Below, one piece after another: positions 1 through 9,469 of a DNA stretch of 64,000 nt. Source of the DNA: JAWPMT01 sp965267435 (GTDB lineage: Bacteria > Bacteroidota > Bacteroidia > Cytophagales > Cyclobacteriaceae); contig OZ253960.1 of the NCBI GenBank assembly GCA_965267435.1, positions 6,448,001-6,512,000 on the forward strand. Direction: 5' to 3'. Under the pieces are notes generated by a model, which worked only from the letters and a program-made list of their open reading frames with translations, made no database searches and had not been told where the DNA came from. Position numbers and translations under genes: made by a program. Each line of letters begins with the position of its first letter. Position 1 is the first letter of the stretch.

Positions 1-902
1 TGTTCCGCATCATAAAGGGCATACACGCTACGAACATAAGGGTACTCTATACGAGGAGTATTGCGTGTCCAATCTCCGCCATTCGAGATCATCAGTAGAG
101 GTCGTGGTGCACAGAGGGCCGCGATCTCGACATTGTTGGTCTGATGATCCGGGCTCTTATGGATTGGCATGCCACTCTCGCAGACGCACCCTCCAAAGAA
201 GTGTGCCGAAACCTGGACAGCGGGTGCGGCGGCAGTGATGCGATCATCGATCGCTGTCAATACAAAAGTCTGCGTACCCCCTCCTGAGCCACCCGTCATG
301 CCGACGCGATCAGGGTCTACATCAGGGCGGGAGAGGAGATAGTCCAGTACACGCTTGCTGTTCCATGTTTGCAGGACCAGGGCGATAGGGATTTTATGCT
401 CCACCTGGGTGCACTCGCCGTAGCCCACCATGTCATAGGCGAAGACCACTGCCCCCATCCGTGCCAGCACCGCGCTGCGTTTTTGGATGTAATCGGTAAA
501 CCTCTTGTCTTGCAGATGCCCATGGGGGCAGAGCATAGCCGCAAAAGGCCCCTCACCTTCCGAAGGCCTGTACAGATTGCCAGTGACATAAAACCCCGGA
601 AAGCTTTCGATAGCGATATTCTCCACTATATAGCCATCCATTTCCTTCGTGCTATGGATGATCGCCTTGGTTGGCCCGGAGATTTTCGCCAGGGTCTCGA
701 GTTGCATGCCATCGATGATACCCTTCCTGATTCGATCGGCCCTCTGCTCCCAGCTCTCAAGGTCATCCCATTGGCTGGCGAACTCTTTCATCTTAAGGTT
801 GGCTTCGTCTTCCGTCCAATGGTTGCCCATGCACAGCATGGACTCCTGGGCCAGTAGCGAGAGACTTAGGGCGGTGGTCAGGATATATAGAGAAAGTTTC
901 AT
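1..902 (-). CDS. Secreted alpha/beta hydrolase (acetyl xylan esterase-like), partial
   Basis: An open frame runs from an ATG at 902 down to base 1 with no stop, so the C-terminus lies outside the window. The N-terminus (MKLSLYILTTALSLSLLAQ) is a signal peptide. The body has the alpha/beta-hydrolase pattern: a PHGH oxyanion-type loop near residue 120, a GYGE segment, then the nucleophile elbow GGSGGG near residue 200, followed by a conserved CAPRPLL segment. This resembles the acetyl xylan esterase/BAAT-like hydrolases of Bacteroidota and Planctomycetes that deacylate or deglycosylate polysaccharide fragments in the periplasm. The acid and the catalytic His are expected in the missing part. 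The substrate is not readable. Confidence 0.8.
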   Translation of the reverse strand, partial: MKLSLYILTTALSLSLLAQESMLCMGNHWTEDEANLKMKEFASQWDDLESWEQRADRIRKGIIDGMQLETLAKISGPTKAIIHSTKEMDGYIVENIAIESFPGFYVTGNLYRPSEGEGPFAAMLCPHGHLQDKRFTDYIQKRSAVLARMGAVVFAYDMVGYGECTQVEHKIPIALVLQTWNSKRVLDYLLSRPDVDPDRVGMTGGSGGGTQTFVLTAIDDRITAAAPAVQVSAHFFGGCVCESGMPIHKSPDHQTNNVEIAALCAPRPLLMISNGGDWTRNTPRIEYPYVRSVYALYDAE

Positions 903-975
903 AGAATGGGTTGCTAACAGCAATGGAAGTTATAGAAAAGCGAGTCGTTTCTGGCTTCTTGCTTCCCAAAAAACA

Positions 976-1002
976 AAACCCGAGCTATTCCAACTCGGGT
1001 TT
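976..1002 (-). terminator. Rho-independent terminator
   Basis: A 9-bp perfect stem (AAACCCGAG / CTCGGGTTT) with a 9-nt loop. On the minus strand it is followed by GTTTTTTGGG. It sits 26 bases downstream of the stop of the minus-strand gene ending at 1028, so it should end that transcript before the hydrolase gene at 902. Confidence 0.8.
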
Positions 1003-1027
1003 AATTTCTTTAATGGGAGACTTGGAC

Positions 1028-1765
1028 TTACTTCGTACCTGAATCCCCGCAAAGCCGATCGTAGATGAGCACATGCTCCGAAATGTCCTGCCACTTCATC
1101 TTTTCACCGCTGTAGTTTTCCACGAAGACGTCACAGTTCTTAAATAGTCTGGTCAGCGCTTCTTTCTTGTACCGACCCTTCTTGTACACTTCCGATTTAT
1201 TACCGTCATAGACGATGAGATAGGAGGTGTCTTCACCGCCCCCTACCTGGATACCATTGATTTCAGTTGTTGCCGTTTCGTTTGAATTAGGCCTTAGATA
1301 GACTTTGATTTTACTGTCAAAGCCGGGGTTCAACAGCTGCATGAGTGCGTACTTATCTTTCTTCTTTGTCGGCAATAGCGCTTGTTCGAAAAAAGCCCAC
1401 TCGCGGTTCCCTACTCTTTCCCAGTCCATCTCTATCGCCCGCAATAGGTTGGGTACTGCCAGGGCACTGCTCACTTTCATGAAGTCAGTGAGTTTGACAG
1501 CCAGCAGTTTCACCTCTTCGGCCTTGAACTTGATCTTGGTCTTGTCTTCTTTTTTCAGTGTAAAGGACCTTACCTGGCCGTCGATCATTGTTGCCATAGG
1601 CAGTCGATTGCCATAGATCGTATCGTTGGCGTTCGTCACAACGTAGAAATTGCGACCCATGCTGATCTGCTCCTCCTGGATGGGAGGGGTGAAATACTGG
1701 GAGTATTGTGCCTGGACTTGTAATAACGCCAGCGCAAAAATGGAAAGTGCGATGCTTCTTTTCAT
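1028..1765 (-). CDS. Secreted protein of unknown function
   Basis: 245 residues with a clear signal peptide (MKRSIALSIFALALLQVQAQ). No domain is recognised. The mature part is a mixed alpha/beta sequence with the phrase DTIYGNRLP near the N-terminus, a pattern common in Bacteroidota secreted proteins that mention 'DTIYG' after a short N-terminal strand. It is rich in lysine and has a Gly-rich VGGGEDTSY stretch near residue 175. It stands alone, with its own terminator downstream, and is divergent from the enolase-superfamily gene. No function is proposed. Confidence 0.75.
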   Translation of the reverse strand: MKRSIALSIFALALLQVQAQYSQYFTPPIQEEQISMGRNFYVVTNANDTIYGNRLPMATMIDGQVRSFTLKKEDKTKIKFKAEEVKLLAVKLTDFMKVSSALAVPNLLRAIEMDWERVGNREWAFFEQALLPTKKKDKYALMQLLNPGFDSKIKVYLRPNSNETATTEINGIQVGGGEDTSYLIVYDGNKSEVYKKGRYKKEALTRLFKNCDVFVENYSGEKMKWQDISEHVLIYDRLCGDSGTK

Positions 1766-1943
1766 AGGAACAAAATTGAGGTGGCAATAACTGAAATCCT
1801 GATGAGCAATGCGCCTTTTGAGTAGTCGACCGGTCCTATTACTGACTCAATAGGCATGATCATAGCCATTGGCCGTGTTGGCGTTCGATGACTTTCATGC
1901 TTTCCAACTATCTTACTTAGAGACCCTAACCTTTCGATCTACT

Positions 1944-3218
1944 ATGAAAAGCAGTCGGCGTTCCTTTATTAAGTCCGCTTCACTGGCAACAGGTGCAACC
2001 CTCGCAACAGCAGCTTGCCAAGCTCCACAATCTCCTCCCAAGGTAGACTATTACCCAATCGATGAAGAATTGGCTCGTCCGGTATTGAAGACCGATCTCT
2101 TCGATCGTCCTGTGGTGGTGCAGAGCATGGAACTACTACTTTATGACAATGGCTCGAGGAAAAATTTCATCTGCCGGGTCCGGTCGACAGATGGAGCAGA
2201 AGGCCTGTCTGTCTCCAACAACCAGCAAATGAGATCGCTATGGCCAGTGTTCTTCAATAGGTTGCAGCCGTTCTTCATAGGAAAGGATGTTCGTGATCTT
2301 GAGTCGCTGTACGAGGAGCTATATGTATATCGGAGCAACTACAAACTACAGAACCTGGCACTTTGGGTGCCGTGGGCCACGATCGAATTTGCCATTCTGG
2401 ACATGCTGGGACGGATTGCCGGTCAACCAATTGGAGCGTTGATCGGCGAGGTCCGACACGAGAAGATTGCTGTATACCAGGCCAACAATTTCAGGGGGAA
2501 GTCGGCTGAGGAGTCCATTGACCTGATCCAGGAGCATGTGGCTTCCTCACAGGCGAAGGCTGTTAAGTTCAAGGTCGGGGGTCGTATGAGTAAAAACAAG
2601 GACTACCCATCCGGCCGGACGGAGAAGTTAATACCCATGGTGCGCGAGGCCTTTGGTGATGAGATGACCATTTATGCAGACTCCAACGGGTCCTACGATG
2701 TGCCAGAGGCTATTCGTATCGGGCAAATTATGCAGGAGTACCAATACGATTTCTACGAGGAGCCTGTGCCCTTTGACTGGTACCAGGAGACGCTCGAAGT
2801 GACGGCCGGCCTAAACGTGCCTGTGGCAGGGGGCGAGCAAGAGCCCAGCATGCGCAATTTTCGCTGGCTCATTGCCAATCGGGCTCTGGATATCGTACAG
2901 CCTGACATCTTCTATTTCGGTGGAATGATCCGTGCAATGAAGGTGGCGAGAATGGCTCATTTCATGGAAATGCCTTGTGTTCCGCATATATCGGGCTCAG
3001 GATTGGGGTACCTGTACATGATGCATTTCGTCTCTGCCCTGCCCAACGCCGGACCTTATCATGAGTTCAAGGGATTCAATCAGCAAATCCCGTTGGAATG
3101 TGCCACTTCCAGCCTGACAAGTGACGGGGGAGAGATCACAGTGCCCACCGGCCCCGGCTCTGGCGTAGAGATCGACCCAGAATTCATCAATAAGCACGAG
3201 GTATTGAAAATCGATTAA
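1944..3218 (+). CDS. Tat-exported enolase-superfamily (MR/MLE) lipoprotein
   Basis: 424 residues from the ATG at 1944. An upstream in-frame ATG would add 25 residues with no signal features. The start is chosen because MKSSRRSFIK is a twin-arginine motif, followed by a hydrophobic stretch and the lipobox-like TAAC near residue 25. The enolase-superfamily hallmarks are present: KxK-type KFK near 209, metal ligands Asp (ADSNG, about 244), Glu (YEEP, about 270) and Glu (GGEQE, about 296), and a His (PHIS, about 346). These suit a mandelate racemase/sugar-acid dehydratase-like enzyme, acting outside the cytoplasm. It precedes the DUF1553/DUF1501 module in the same direction by about 100 bases, so cotranscription is possible but not shown. 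The exact substrate is unknown. Confidence 0.85.
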   Translation: MKSSRRSFIKSASLATGATLATAACQAPQSPPKVDYYPIDEELARPVLKTDLFDRPVVVQSMELLLYDNGSRKNFICRVRSTDGAEGLSVSNNQQMRSLWPVFFNRLQPFFIGKDVRDLESLYEELYVYRSNYKLQNLALWVPWATIEFAILDMLGRIAGQPIGALIGEVRHEKIAVYQANNFRGKSAEESIDLIQEHVASSQAKAVKFKVGGRMSKNKDYPSGRTEKLIPMVREAFGDEMTIYADSNGSYDVPEAIRIGQIMQEYQYDFYEEPVPFDWYQETLEVTAGLNVPVAGGEQEPSMRNFRWLIANRALDIVQPDIFYFGGMIRAMKVARMAHFMEMPCVPHISGSGLGYLYMMHFVSALPNAGPYHEFKGFNQQIPLECATSSLTSDGGEITVPTGPGSGVEIDPEFINKHEVLKID

Positions 3219-3319
3219 TGCTGGTTTTTGCAGGATTGCGCCGAAGTGTGCCGGAATATTGAATATTTTACTCGATTTCGTCTGCGAATTTTGCCTGTTT
3301 GTTTTTAATTTTAGCCAGT

Positions 3320-5677
3320 ATGGAGGGTATGCCCAAGAAAGAAAGCCTACTGATCGCCGGCCTTATCGCAGTTGCTTTTCTGGCCGTTTGGTTGCTGCTT
3401 CCCAATTCAAAGGAAGAAGCCACTGTGACTGCTTCGGAAGGGGCAATACCGGAGGCCATCAGCTTCAATTTTCACGTCAAACCCATCCTTTCTGACAACT
3501 GCTTTGCCTGCCACGGTCCGGATGCCAACAAGCGCAAAGCAGGGTTGCGTCTCGATATCGAAGCAGACGCCAAGGACGAACTCAAAGAGAATGCGGGCAA
3601 GTACGCTATAGTACCAGGTGACGCGGCCATCAGCGAGTTATTGGCGCGTGTGAACACCGAGGACGAGAGCATTGTCATGCCGCCTCCAGAGACTCACCTA
3701 AAGCTCTCGAAACGAGAAAAGCTGATCCTGGAAAAGTGGATCGAGCAAGGCGCGGAATATGAGCCGCATTGGTCATTCACTCCTCCGGAGAAATCAACTC
3801 TGCCGACAGTGAAAGATGACGATTGGCCTCGCAATGACATTGACTATTTCACACTACGGGCGATGGAGGATGAGGGCCTTGCTCCTGAAGAAGAAGCTGA
3901 TGCACCCAAGCTGCTTCGTAGGTTGAGCATCGACTTGACAGGCCTGCCTCCGACCAAAGAAGAGCTAGGCCGGTTTATTGTCGATGATCAAATGACAGAC
4001 TATGATGCAGTCATAGACTACTACCTCGACAAGCCCGCCTTTGGGGAGCAAATGGCCAGGGAATGGTTGGATGTCGCCCGTTATGCGGATTCACATGGCT
4101 ATCAGGACGACAGCTATCGGACCATGTGGCCGTGGAGAGATTGGGTGATCCATGCTTTCAACCAAAACTACCCCTATGACCTGTTCCTTACCTGGCAGTT
4201 GGCGGGAGACCTCTTGCCAGAAGCAACGAGGGAGCAGATATTGGCTACGGGTTTCAATAGAAATCACCCGATCACCCAGGAGGGAGGTGTGATTGATGAG
4301 GAGTATCGGTCTACATACGTCACCGACCGAACCAACACCCTTGGCAAGGGTATCCTCGGGCTCACCCTTGAGTGCGCCAAGTGTCACGATCATAAGTACG
4401 ATCCCTTATCCCAGAAGGACTACTTCAGCGTCTATGCCTTCTTCAACTATGTAAATGAGAAGGGCTTGCGTATGGATGCGGTTCAAGCCAAAGACCGAAA
4501 GTATTATGCAGATGCGCCATTCATTAGCATTGAAGATCAAGACCTGGACGGCATCCTATCATTTGTCAACAAGAAAGACACGCTACCACTCAATGTAATG
4601 GTGATGAACGATTCGGCAGTCAAGAAGACCCATGTGCTATCGCGTGGCAACTATGATGCACCGACTGACGAAGTTGAGGCATCTACGCCGGCATCGATAC
4701 TGGCATTTTCCGAGGACTACCCAAAGAACCGCCTGGGCTTGGCCAGGTGGTTGGTGAGTGAGGAAAATCCACTGACAGCGAGGGTCTATGTCAATCGGCT
4801 GTGGGCGAAGCTATTCGGTCGCGGATTGGTGGTGACCACAGAGGACTTTGGTAATCAGGGTGCGTTACCCACTCATCCTGAGTTACTCGACTGGCTGGCT
4901 GTTGAGTTTGTCGAAAATGACTGGGATGTAAAGAACTTATTGAAGACCATAGTTTCTACGGCCACCTACCGCCAGTCATCGGTCATCCAGCCGAAAAAGG
5001 AGCAGATCGATCCAGAGAACATTTACCTGGCCAGGGGACCGCGCTTCCGGTTGAGTGCGGAAGAGATCCGCGATTACTTCCTCACCACCAGTGGCCTGCT
5101 CAATGATGAGTTGGGAGGCCCCAGTGTGAAGCCCTATCAACCACCCGGGCTGTGGGAAGAGACGAACGCGGGCAACGATCGCGGTATCCTGACCTCTTAC
5201 ATGCCTGATTCGGGGGCTGCCCTGTACCGACGGTCGCTATACACATTTTGGAAAAGAACGCTTCCGCCACCAACCATGACCATTTTCGACGCCCCCAATA
5301 GAGACCTGTGTGAGGTACGACGGCAAAAGACCAACACTCCGCTGCAAGCCCTCGCATTACAAAATGATGAACAGGTGCTCGAGGCTGCTCGTGTGCTGGC
5401 GTCCAATGTGGCGAATAATTCGGAAGACAACGAGGAGGCTATTCGCCACTTGTTTAACAGTATTCTGATCCGTGATCCGACGGGCGCCGAGATGGAACTC
5501 ATGCTTGACTACCTCGAGAGCAACCGGGAGAAATTTGAAGAACAAGAAGAGGACGCGAAAAAGCTCATCGCCGTGGGGCAGCACGATCAGACCGCGGAGG
5601 ATACTATAGAGGCGGCGTCATTGATGCTGGTGGCACAAGTACTGTACAATCTGGACGAAACGATAACGAAAGAATAA
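3320..5677 (+). CDS. Planctomycete-type cytochrome protein with DUF1549 and DUF1553
   Basis: 785 residues from ATG 3320 (a TTG lies 7 codons upstream; ATG 3329 is an alternative). One N-terminal membrane helix (residues about 8-28) is followed by a PSC1-type haem c motif CFACHG at about 61, then the DUF1549 region and the DUF1553 region, with a second CxxCH (CAKCHDH) at about 351. This is the standard order of the PSD1/planctomycete cytochrome C proteins, common in Planctomycetes and found in marine Bacteroidota. The haem c motifs imply periplasmic electron transfer; the reaction is not established. Its stop overlaps the ATG of the DUF1501 gene (TAATG), which means translational coupling. Confidence 0.9.
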   Translation: MEGMPKKESLLIAGLIAVAFLAVWLLLPNSKEEATVTASEGAIPEAISFNFHVKPILSDNCFACHGPDANKRKAGLRLDIEADAKDELKENAGKYAIVPGDAAISELLARVNTEDESIVMPPPETHLKLSKREKLILEKWIEQGAEYEPHWSFTPPEKSTLPTVKDDDWPRNDIDYFTLRAMEDEGLAPEEEADAPKLLRRLSIDLTGLPPTKEELGRFIVDDQMTDYDAVIDYYLDKPAFGEQMAREWLDVARYADSHGYQDDSYRTMWPWRDWVIHAFNQNYPYDLFLTWQLAGDLLPEATREQILATGFNRNHPITQEGGVIDEEYRSTYVTDRTNTLGKGILGLTLECAKCHDHKYDPLSQKDYFSVYAFFNYVNEKGLRMDAVQAKDRKYYADAPFISIEDQDLDGILSFVNKKDTLPLNVMVMNDSAVKKTHVLSRGNYDAPTDEVEASTPASILAFSEDYPKNRLGLARWLVSEENPLTARVYVNRLWAKLFGRGLVVTTEDFGNQGALPTHPELLDWLAVEFVENDWDVKNLLKTIVSTATYRQSSVIQPKKEQIDPENIYLARGPRFRLSAEEIRDYFLTTSGLLNDELGGPSVKPYQPPGLWEETNAGNDRGILTSYMPDSGAALYRRSLYTFWKRTLPPPTMTIFDAPNRDLCEVRRQKTNTPLQALALQNDEQVLEAARVLASNVANNSEDNEEAIRHLFNSILIRDPTGAEMELMLDYLESNREKFEEQEEDAKKLIAVGQHDQTAEDTIEAASLMLVAQVLYNLDETITKE

Positions 5678-7143
5678 TGGATAATTCGGAGAATCTGGAC
5701 AAGGACAAGCTGAATATCAATAGGAGGCATTTCTTCTCCAAAGCCAGTGTCGGTTTAGGTACGGTGGCATTAGGATCTTTGATGATCCCTGATCTCTTCA
5801 AGGGTGGTGGATCGGGGCAGTCCCTGGATACACCGACCTTGGGCATCCCCCATTTTGCTCCCAAGGCGAAGCGGATCATTTACCTCTTTCAGGCGGGAGC
5901 GCCTTCGCAGTTGGAGACCCTGGACTATAAGCCCTTGCTAAGCAAAAGAATGGGCGAGGACCTGCCAGCGTCCATTCGAGGCGATCAGCGACTGACGGGC
6001 ATGACCGCCAACCAGGACAAGTTCCCGTTGGTAGGACCCTATCACGGATTCAGCCAATTTGGAGACAATGGTACGTGGATCAGCAACTACTTCCCGCACA
6101 TTGGCAAGATCGCCAATGAGATATGTATTGTGAAGAGTATGCATACCGAGGCCATTAACCACGACCCAGCCATTACCTTTTTCCAGACAGGCAATCAAAA
6201 TTCCGGTCGACCCAGCATGGGTGCATGGATGAGCTACGGTTTGGGTAGTGAAAATCAGAACCTGCCAGCCTTTGTTGTGCTGACCTCCCGTGGGCCTGGC
6301 AACAGCCAGGGACTTTACTCGAAACTATGGTCTAGTGGATTCCTGGACTCACGACATCAGGGTGTATTGCTTCGAAGCGGCAAGGACCCGGTCCTCTATC
6401 TGAACGATCCGGATGGCATTACCCGCGATGACAAGCGGGAAATGCTTGACCATATTGCAGAGCTCAATAACTCACACTACGACGAAGTCAACGATGACGA
6501 GATTCAGTCTCGTATCTCCCAGTACGAAATGGCATATCGTATGCAGATGTCGGTACCGGAGGTCATGGACATCAACAATGAGCCGGAGTCGATCATCAAA
6601 ATGTATGGTGCGGATGCCTTGATCCCGGGCACGTACGCTGCCAATTGCCTGCAAGCGAGAAGGCTTGCCGAAAATGGTGTTCGATTCATTCAGCTGTATC
6701 ATCAGGGATGGGATCAGCACGGTAACCTGCCAAACGAAATGTCTCAACAGGCTCTCAACGTGGATCAGGCCTCAGCAGCACTTGTCCTGGACCTCAAGCA
6801 GCGGGGCATGCTAGATGATACGCTGGTGATCTGGGGTGGGGAGTTTGGAAGAACCAATTACTGCCAGGGGCGATTCCAACCCGACAACTATGGCCGCGAT
6901 CATCACCCAAGGTGCTTCAGTATTTGGATGGCCGGCGGCGGCATCAAGCAAGGTATCAGCTACGGTGAGACCGACGAGTTTGGTTACAACATTGTCAAAG
7001 ACCCCGTGCACATTCATGATTTTCATGCGACGCTGCTCCATTTGATGGGGCTGGACCACGAACAGCTCAATTTCAAATACCAAGGTCGTAGATTCCGACT
7101 CACGGACGTTGCCGGCCATGTCGTAAAAGATCTGCTAGCTTAA
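5677..7143 (+). CDS. Tat-exported DUF1501 protein
   Basis: 488 residues. NRRHFF near residue 14 plus the following hydrophobic segment form a Tat signal. The C-terminal half carries the DUF1501 signatures: GWDQHG, GGEFGRTNY and GRDHHPRCFS. DUF1501 belongs to the alkaline phosphatase/sulfatase-like fold and is almost always encoded beside DUF1549/DUF1553 proteins, as here. The start overlaps the preceding stop by one base, and the next gene begins 4 bases after the stop. The three products probably form one periplasmic, haem-linked system. Whether it is hydrolytic (sulfatase-like) cannot be decided; I see no CxPxR formylglycine motif. Confidence 0.9.
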   Translation: MDNSENLDKDKLNINRRHFFSKASVGLGTVALGSLMIPDLFKGGGSGQSLDTPTLGIPHFAPKAKRIIYLFQAGAPSQLETLDYKPLLSKRMGEDLPASIRGDQRLTGMTANQDKFPLVGPYHGFSQFGDNGTWISNYFPHIGKIANEICIVKSMHTEAINHDPAITFFQTGNQNSGRPSMGAWMSYGLGSENQNLPAFVVLTSRGPGNSQGLYSKLWSSGFLDSRHQGVLLRSGKDPVLYLNDPDGITRDDKREMLDHIAELNNSHYDEVNDDEIQSRISQYEMAYRMQMSVPEVMDINNEPESIIKMYGADALIPGTYAANCLQARRLAENGVRFIQLYHQGWDQHGNLPNEMSQQALNVDQASAALVLDLKQRGMLDDTLVIWGGEFGRTNYCQGRFQPDNYGRDHHPRCFSIWMAGGGIKQGISYGETDEFGYNIVKDPVHIHDFHATLLHLMGLDHEQLNFKYQGRRFRLTDVAGHVVKDLLA

Positions 7144-7147
7144 CCTA

Positions 7148-9256
7148 ATGAGTACAACTTTATTCAGGACCCTACTGGACTACGCAATCTTGGTGCTGTC
7201 AGTCCTTCTAATTTTTTTGGTAGTGTTCGAGAGCTACCTGGTGTTACCGGGACTGATGCGATGGATTGGACATTTCCATCCCCTTGTCTTGCACCTGCCC
7301 ATTGCCCTTGTCTTTGTCACCATTGTCCAGTACTGGCGCAATGACCCTCAGGTTCAGTGGTATGTTTCCATTACCGCCCTGCTTTGTCTGGTCACATCGA
7401 TTACGGGTACCTTTCTGAGCATTGAGAGTGCCGCCGAAGGAGTTCTGATCAATCGACACCAGTGGTTCGGAGTGATCGTCACTTTTCTGATGGTTGTTTG
7501 GCACTACCGCGCAGCCCAGTTGAAAGGCCAAGTTCTGAAGATCTTTCATCCCTTGCTGATCGTCGGCATTCTTGCCACTGGTCACCTGGGTGGATCCGTG
7601 ACGCATGGTGAAGATTTTCTTGCCTGGAGCACAGATGATAATAGCCCCGAGGAGGCACTGCCCGATAATCCCCAGGTCTTTGCGCACTTTGTCCAGCCCA
7701 TACTCAAGCAAAAGTGCGTGAGCTGTCACAATCTCAATAAAGCCAAAGGGGAGCTGTTGCTCACGGACTATGCCGCGCTGGTGAAAGGAGGGGAGGGCGG
7801 ATCGGCCCTTTCAATTGAAGCGGGTATTCTCCACCATATTCGACTGCCGCTGGATGACGACGATCACATGCCTCCGAAAAATGAAGAGCAATTGAATGGC
7901 GATGAGTTGGCAATGCTTTCTTTTTGGCTCGAGGCGGGTGCTGCCGAGTCCATGACCTATCAGGAGGTGGCCCCTGAGTCACCAGTGTATGCTCAGATGA
8001 CAGCCCGGATCGAGCAAAGCAAAAGGAACCAATGGGCGGACCTGGCATCCATCAGTGATGGGGAGATAGAAGATCTTAACGGCGACTATTGCACGGTGCT
8101 GCGCAAGTACCACAATTCGAACGCACTACAGGTATTGATTTTCCCTCATCCAGAATATGCAGGCAGGGAGCTGGAGGAGCTGGCTTCTGTGGCAAATAAT
8201 GTCGTTGAGCTCAGTGTGGGGAGCCTTCCTCTTACGCTAGCGGACATGGAGCGCATTGGGCATTTCAGCAATCTGGAATTGTTGGACATGCATGGGGCAG
8301 AGTTTCCTATGGAGGGATTGAGTGAACTCACCCGTCTGGCGAAACTCAAGACACTCAAAGTCTATCGCACTCCCCTTGGGGATAATGAGCTCCAAACACT
8401 TGAGTCCTTATCATCACTGAATGAGTTGTATGCCTATCAAACCTCGATTTCCGATGAAGGGGTTGCTAGCATGGAAGCTGCAGCACCCCAACTTGCTATC
8501 TTTCGAACAGCACCCGAGGTCAGCGATTTCAAGTCGGTGTTGACCGTTCCGAAACTGGACCCTGACAAGCAATTCTTTCGGGAGCCATTTTACGTCAAGA
8601 TTGACTATCCCCTAAAAGACATTGATATTCGGTATACCCTTGATGGCAGCAATCCCGACGAGAATTCGTTGGCCATGAGGGATAGCCTGCTCATCGATCG
8701 TGAGCTCGAAATGAGATTCTATGCCGCAAGTGAAGGATGGGAACCCAGTCCATTGGATTCGGTCACTTTTATGCGTTCGGATGTGCAACCGGTCACAAGT
8801 ACTTTGGTTCACGATCCCTCAGTGAGATATGAGGGCACACCTGACGAGTTGTTTGATCTTGTGAAGGCTTCTCCCAATTTCTCTGATGGTCCCTGGATGG
8901 CTTACATAGAGGATCCATTCATCTTGAAGTGCGATTTGGACGAGGCTACCGTCCTCGATGAAATAGTCCTTAGTACCTTGACGAATCCGGGTTCCTATAT
9001 TTTTCCACCAGAGCGAATCCGCATTTACGGCGGGACTTCAGAGGACAACTTGCGTCTCATCAATCAGATGGCCCCCGCCAAGTTAGAGGACTCGACCACC
9101 CCCAGACTCGACTATTATCGTCTAGCCATGAATGACGCTTCTGTCAAGTACCTGCGCATAGAGATCATCCCGATTCGGCGACTCCCTTCATGGCATCCCG
9201 CCAAGGGAGAGCCTGGTTGGCTGTTCATCGATGAAGTGGTGATGAAGAAGAGTTGA
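7148..9256 (+). CDS. Membrane protein: DUF2231-like, cytochrome c, LRR and chitobiase-C-like domains
   Basis: 702 residues. In order: about four membrane helices (residues 10-150, with HFHPLVLHLPIAL typical of DUF2231-like membrane domains and histidines suited to haem b); a planctomycete-type cytochrome domain with CVSCHN near 190; leucine-rich repeats (about 320-450); a chitobiase/hexosaminidase C-terminal-like segment (RYTLDGSNP, about 495); and a discoidin-like C-terminus. Its place as third gene in a tight operon suggests it passes electrons between the membrane and the two exported partners, with the C-terminal part binding polysaccharide or protein. That role is inference. Confidence 0.85.
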   Translation: MSTTLFRTLLDYAILVLSVLLIFLVVFESYLVLPGLMRWIGHFHPLVLHLPIALVFVTIVQYWRNDPQVQWYVSITALLCLVTSITGTFLSIESAAEGVLINRHQWFGVIVTFLMVVWHYRAAQLKGQVLKIFHPLLIVGILATGHLGGSVTHGEDFLAWSTDDNSPEEALPDNPQVFAHFVQPILKQKCVSCHNLNKAKGELLLTDYAALVKGGEGGSALSIEAGILHHIRLPLDDDDHMPPKNEEQLNGDELAMLSFWLEAGAAESMTYQEVAPESPVYAQMTARIEQSKRNQWADLASISDGEIEDLNGDYCTVLRKYHNSNALQVLIFPHPEYAGRELEELASVANNVVELSVGSLPLTLADMERIGHFSNLELLDMHGAEFPMEGLSELTRLAKLKTLKVYRTPLGDNELQTLESLSSLNELYAYQTSISDEGVASMEAAAPQLAIFRTAPEVSDFKSVLTVPKLDPDKQFFREPFYVKIDYPLKDIDIRYTLDGSNPDENSLAMRDSLLIDRELEMRFYAASEGWEPSPLDSVTFMRSDVQPVTSTLVHDPSVRYEGTPDELFDLVKASPNFSDGPWMAYIEDPFILKCDLDEATVLDEIVLSTLTNPGSYIFPPERIRIYGGTSEDNLRLINQMAPAKLEDSTTPRLDYYRLAMNDASVKYLRIEIIPIRRLPSWHPAKGEPGWLFIDEVVMKKS

Positions 9257-9469
9257 TAGGCGTTCGTGGATTTTCGATTCTGGATCTTGGTTGATTGATC
9301 CTGGATCTTCGTTTTTCGTTCTTGGTTAACAAAGAACCAGGAACAAAGCACAATGAACAACGAACAAGGAACCAAGAACTCCACAGCTGACTAAACTCAC
9401 CCATCCAACCCATCGGACAACACCCAGTGTCCGGAAATTATGCAGTAACTTCAGTCATCACAGAATGAC
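9257..9469. repeat. Low-complexity spacer with inverted and direct repeats
   Basis: The spacer contains near-repeats of GGATCTTGG/CTGGATCTTCG and an inverted pair GTTCTTGGTT ... AACCAAGAAC. The minus strand reads as repeated TTGTTC-like units. This is similar in style to other low-complexity spacers of this genome (see 33838-33972). There is no gene here. Confidence 0.5.

Noticed and set aside
5677..7143. DUF1501 protein as an active sulfatase
   Set aside because: The sulfatase formylglycine motif CxPxR is not visible, so only the fold relation is kept.
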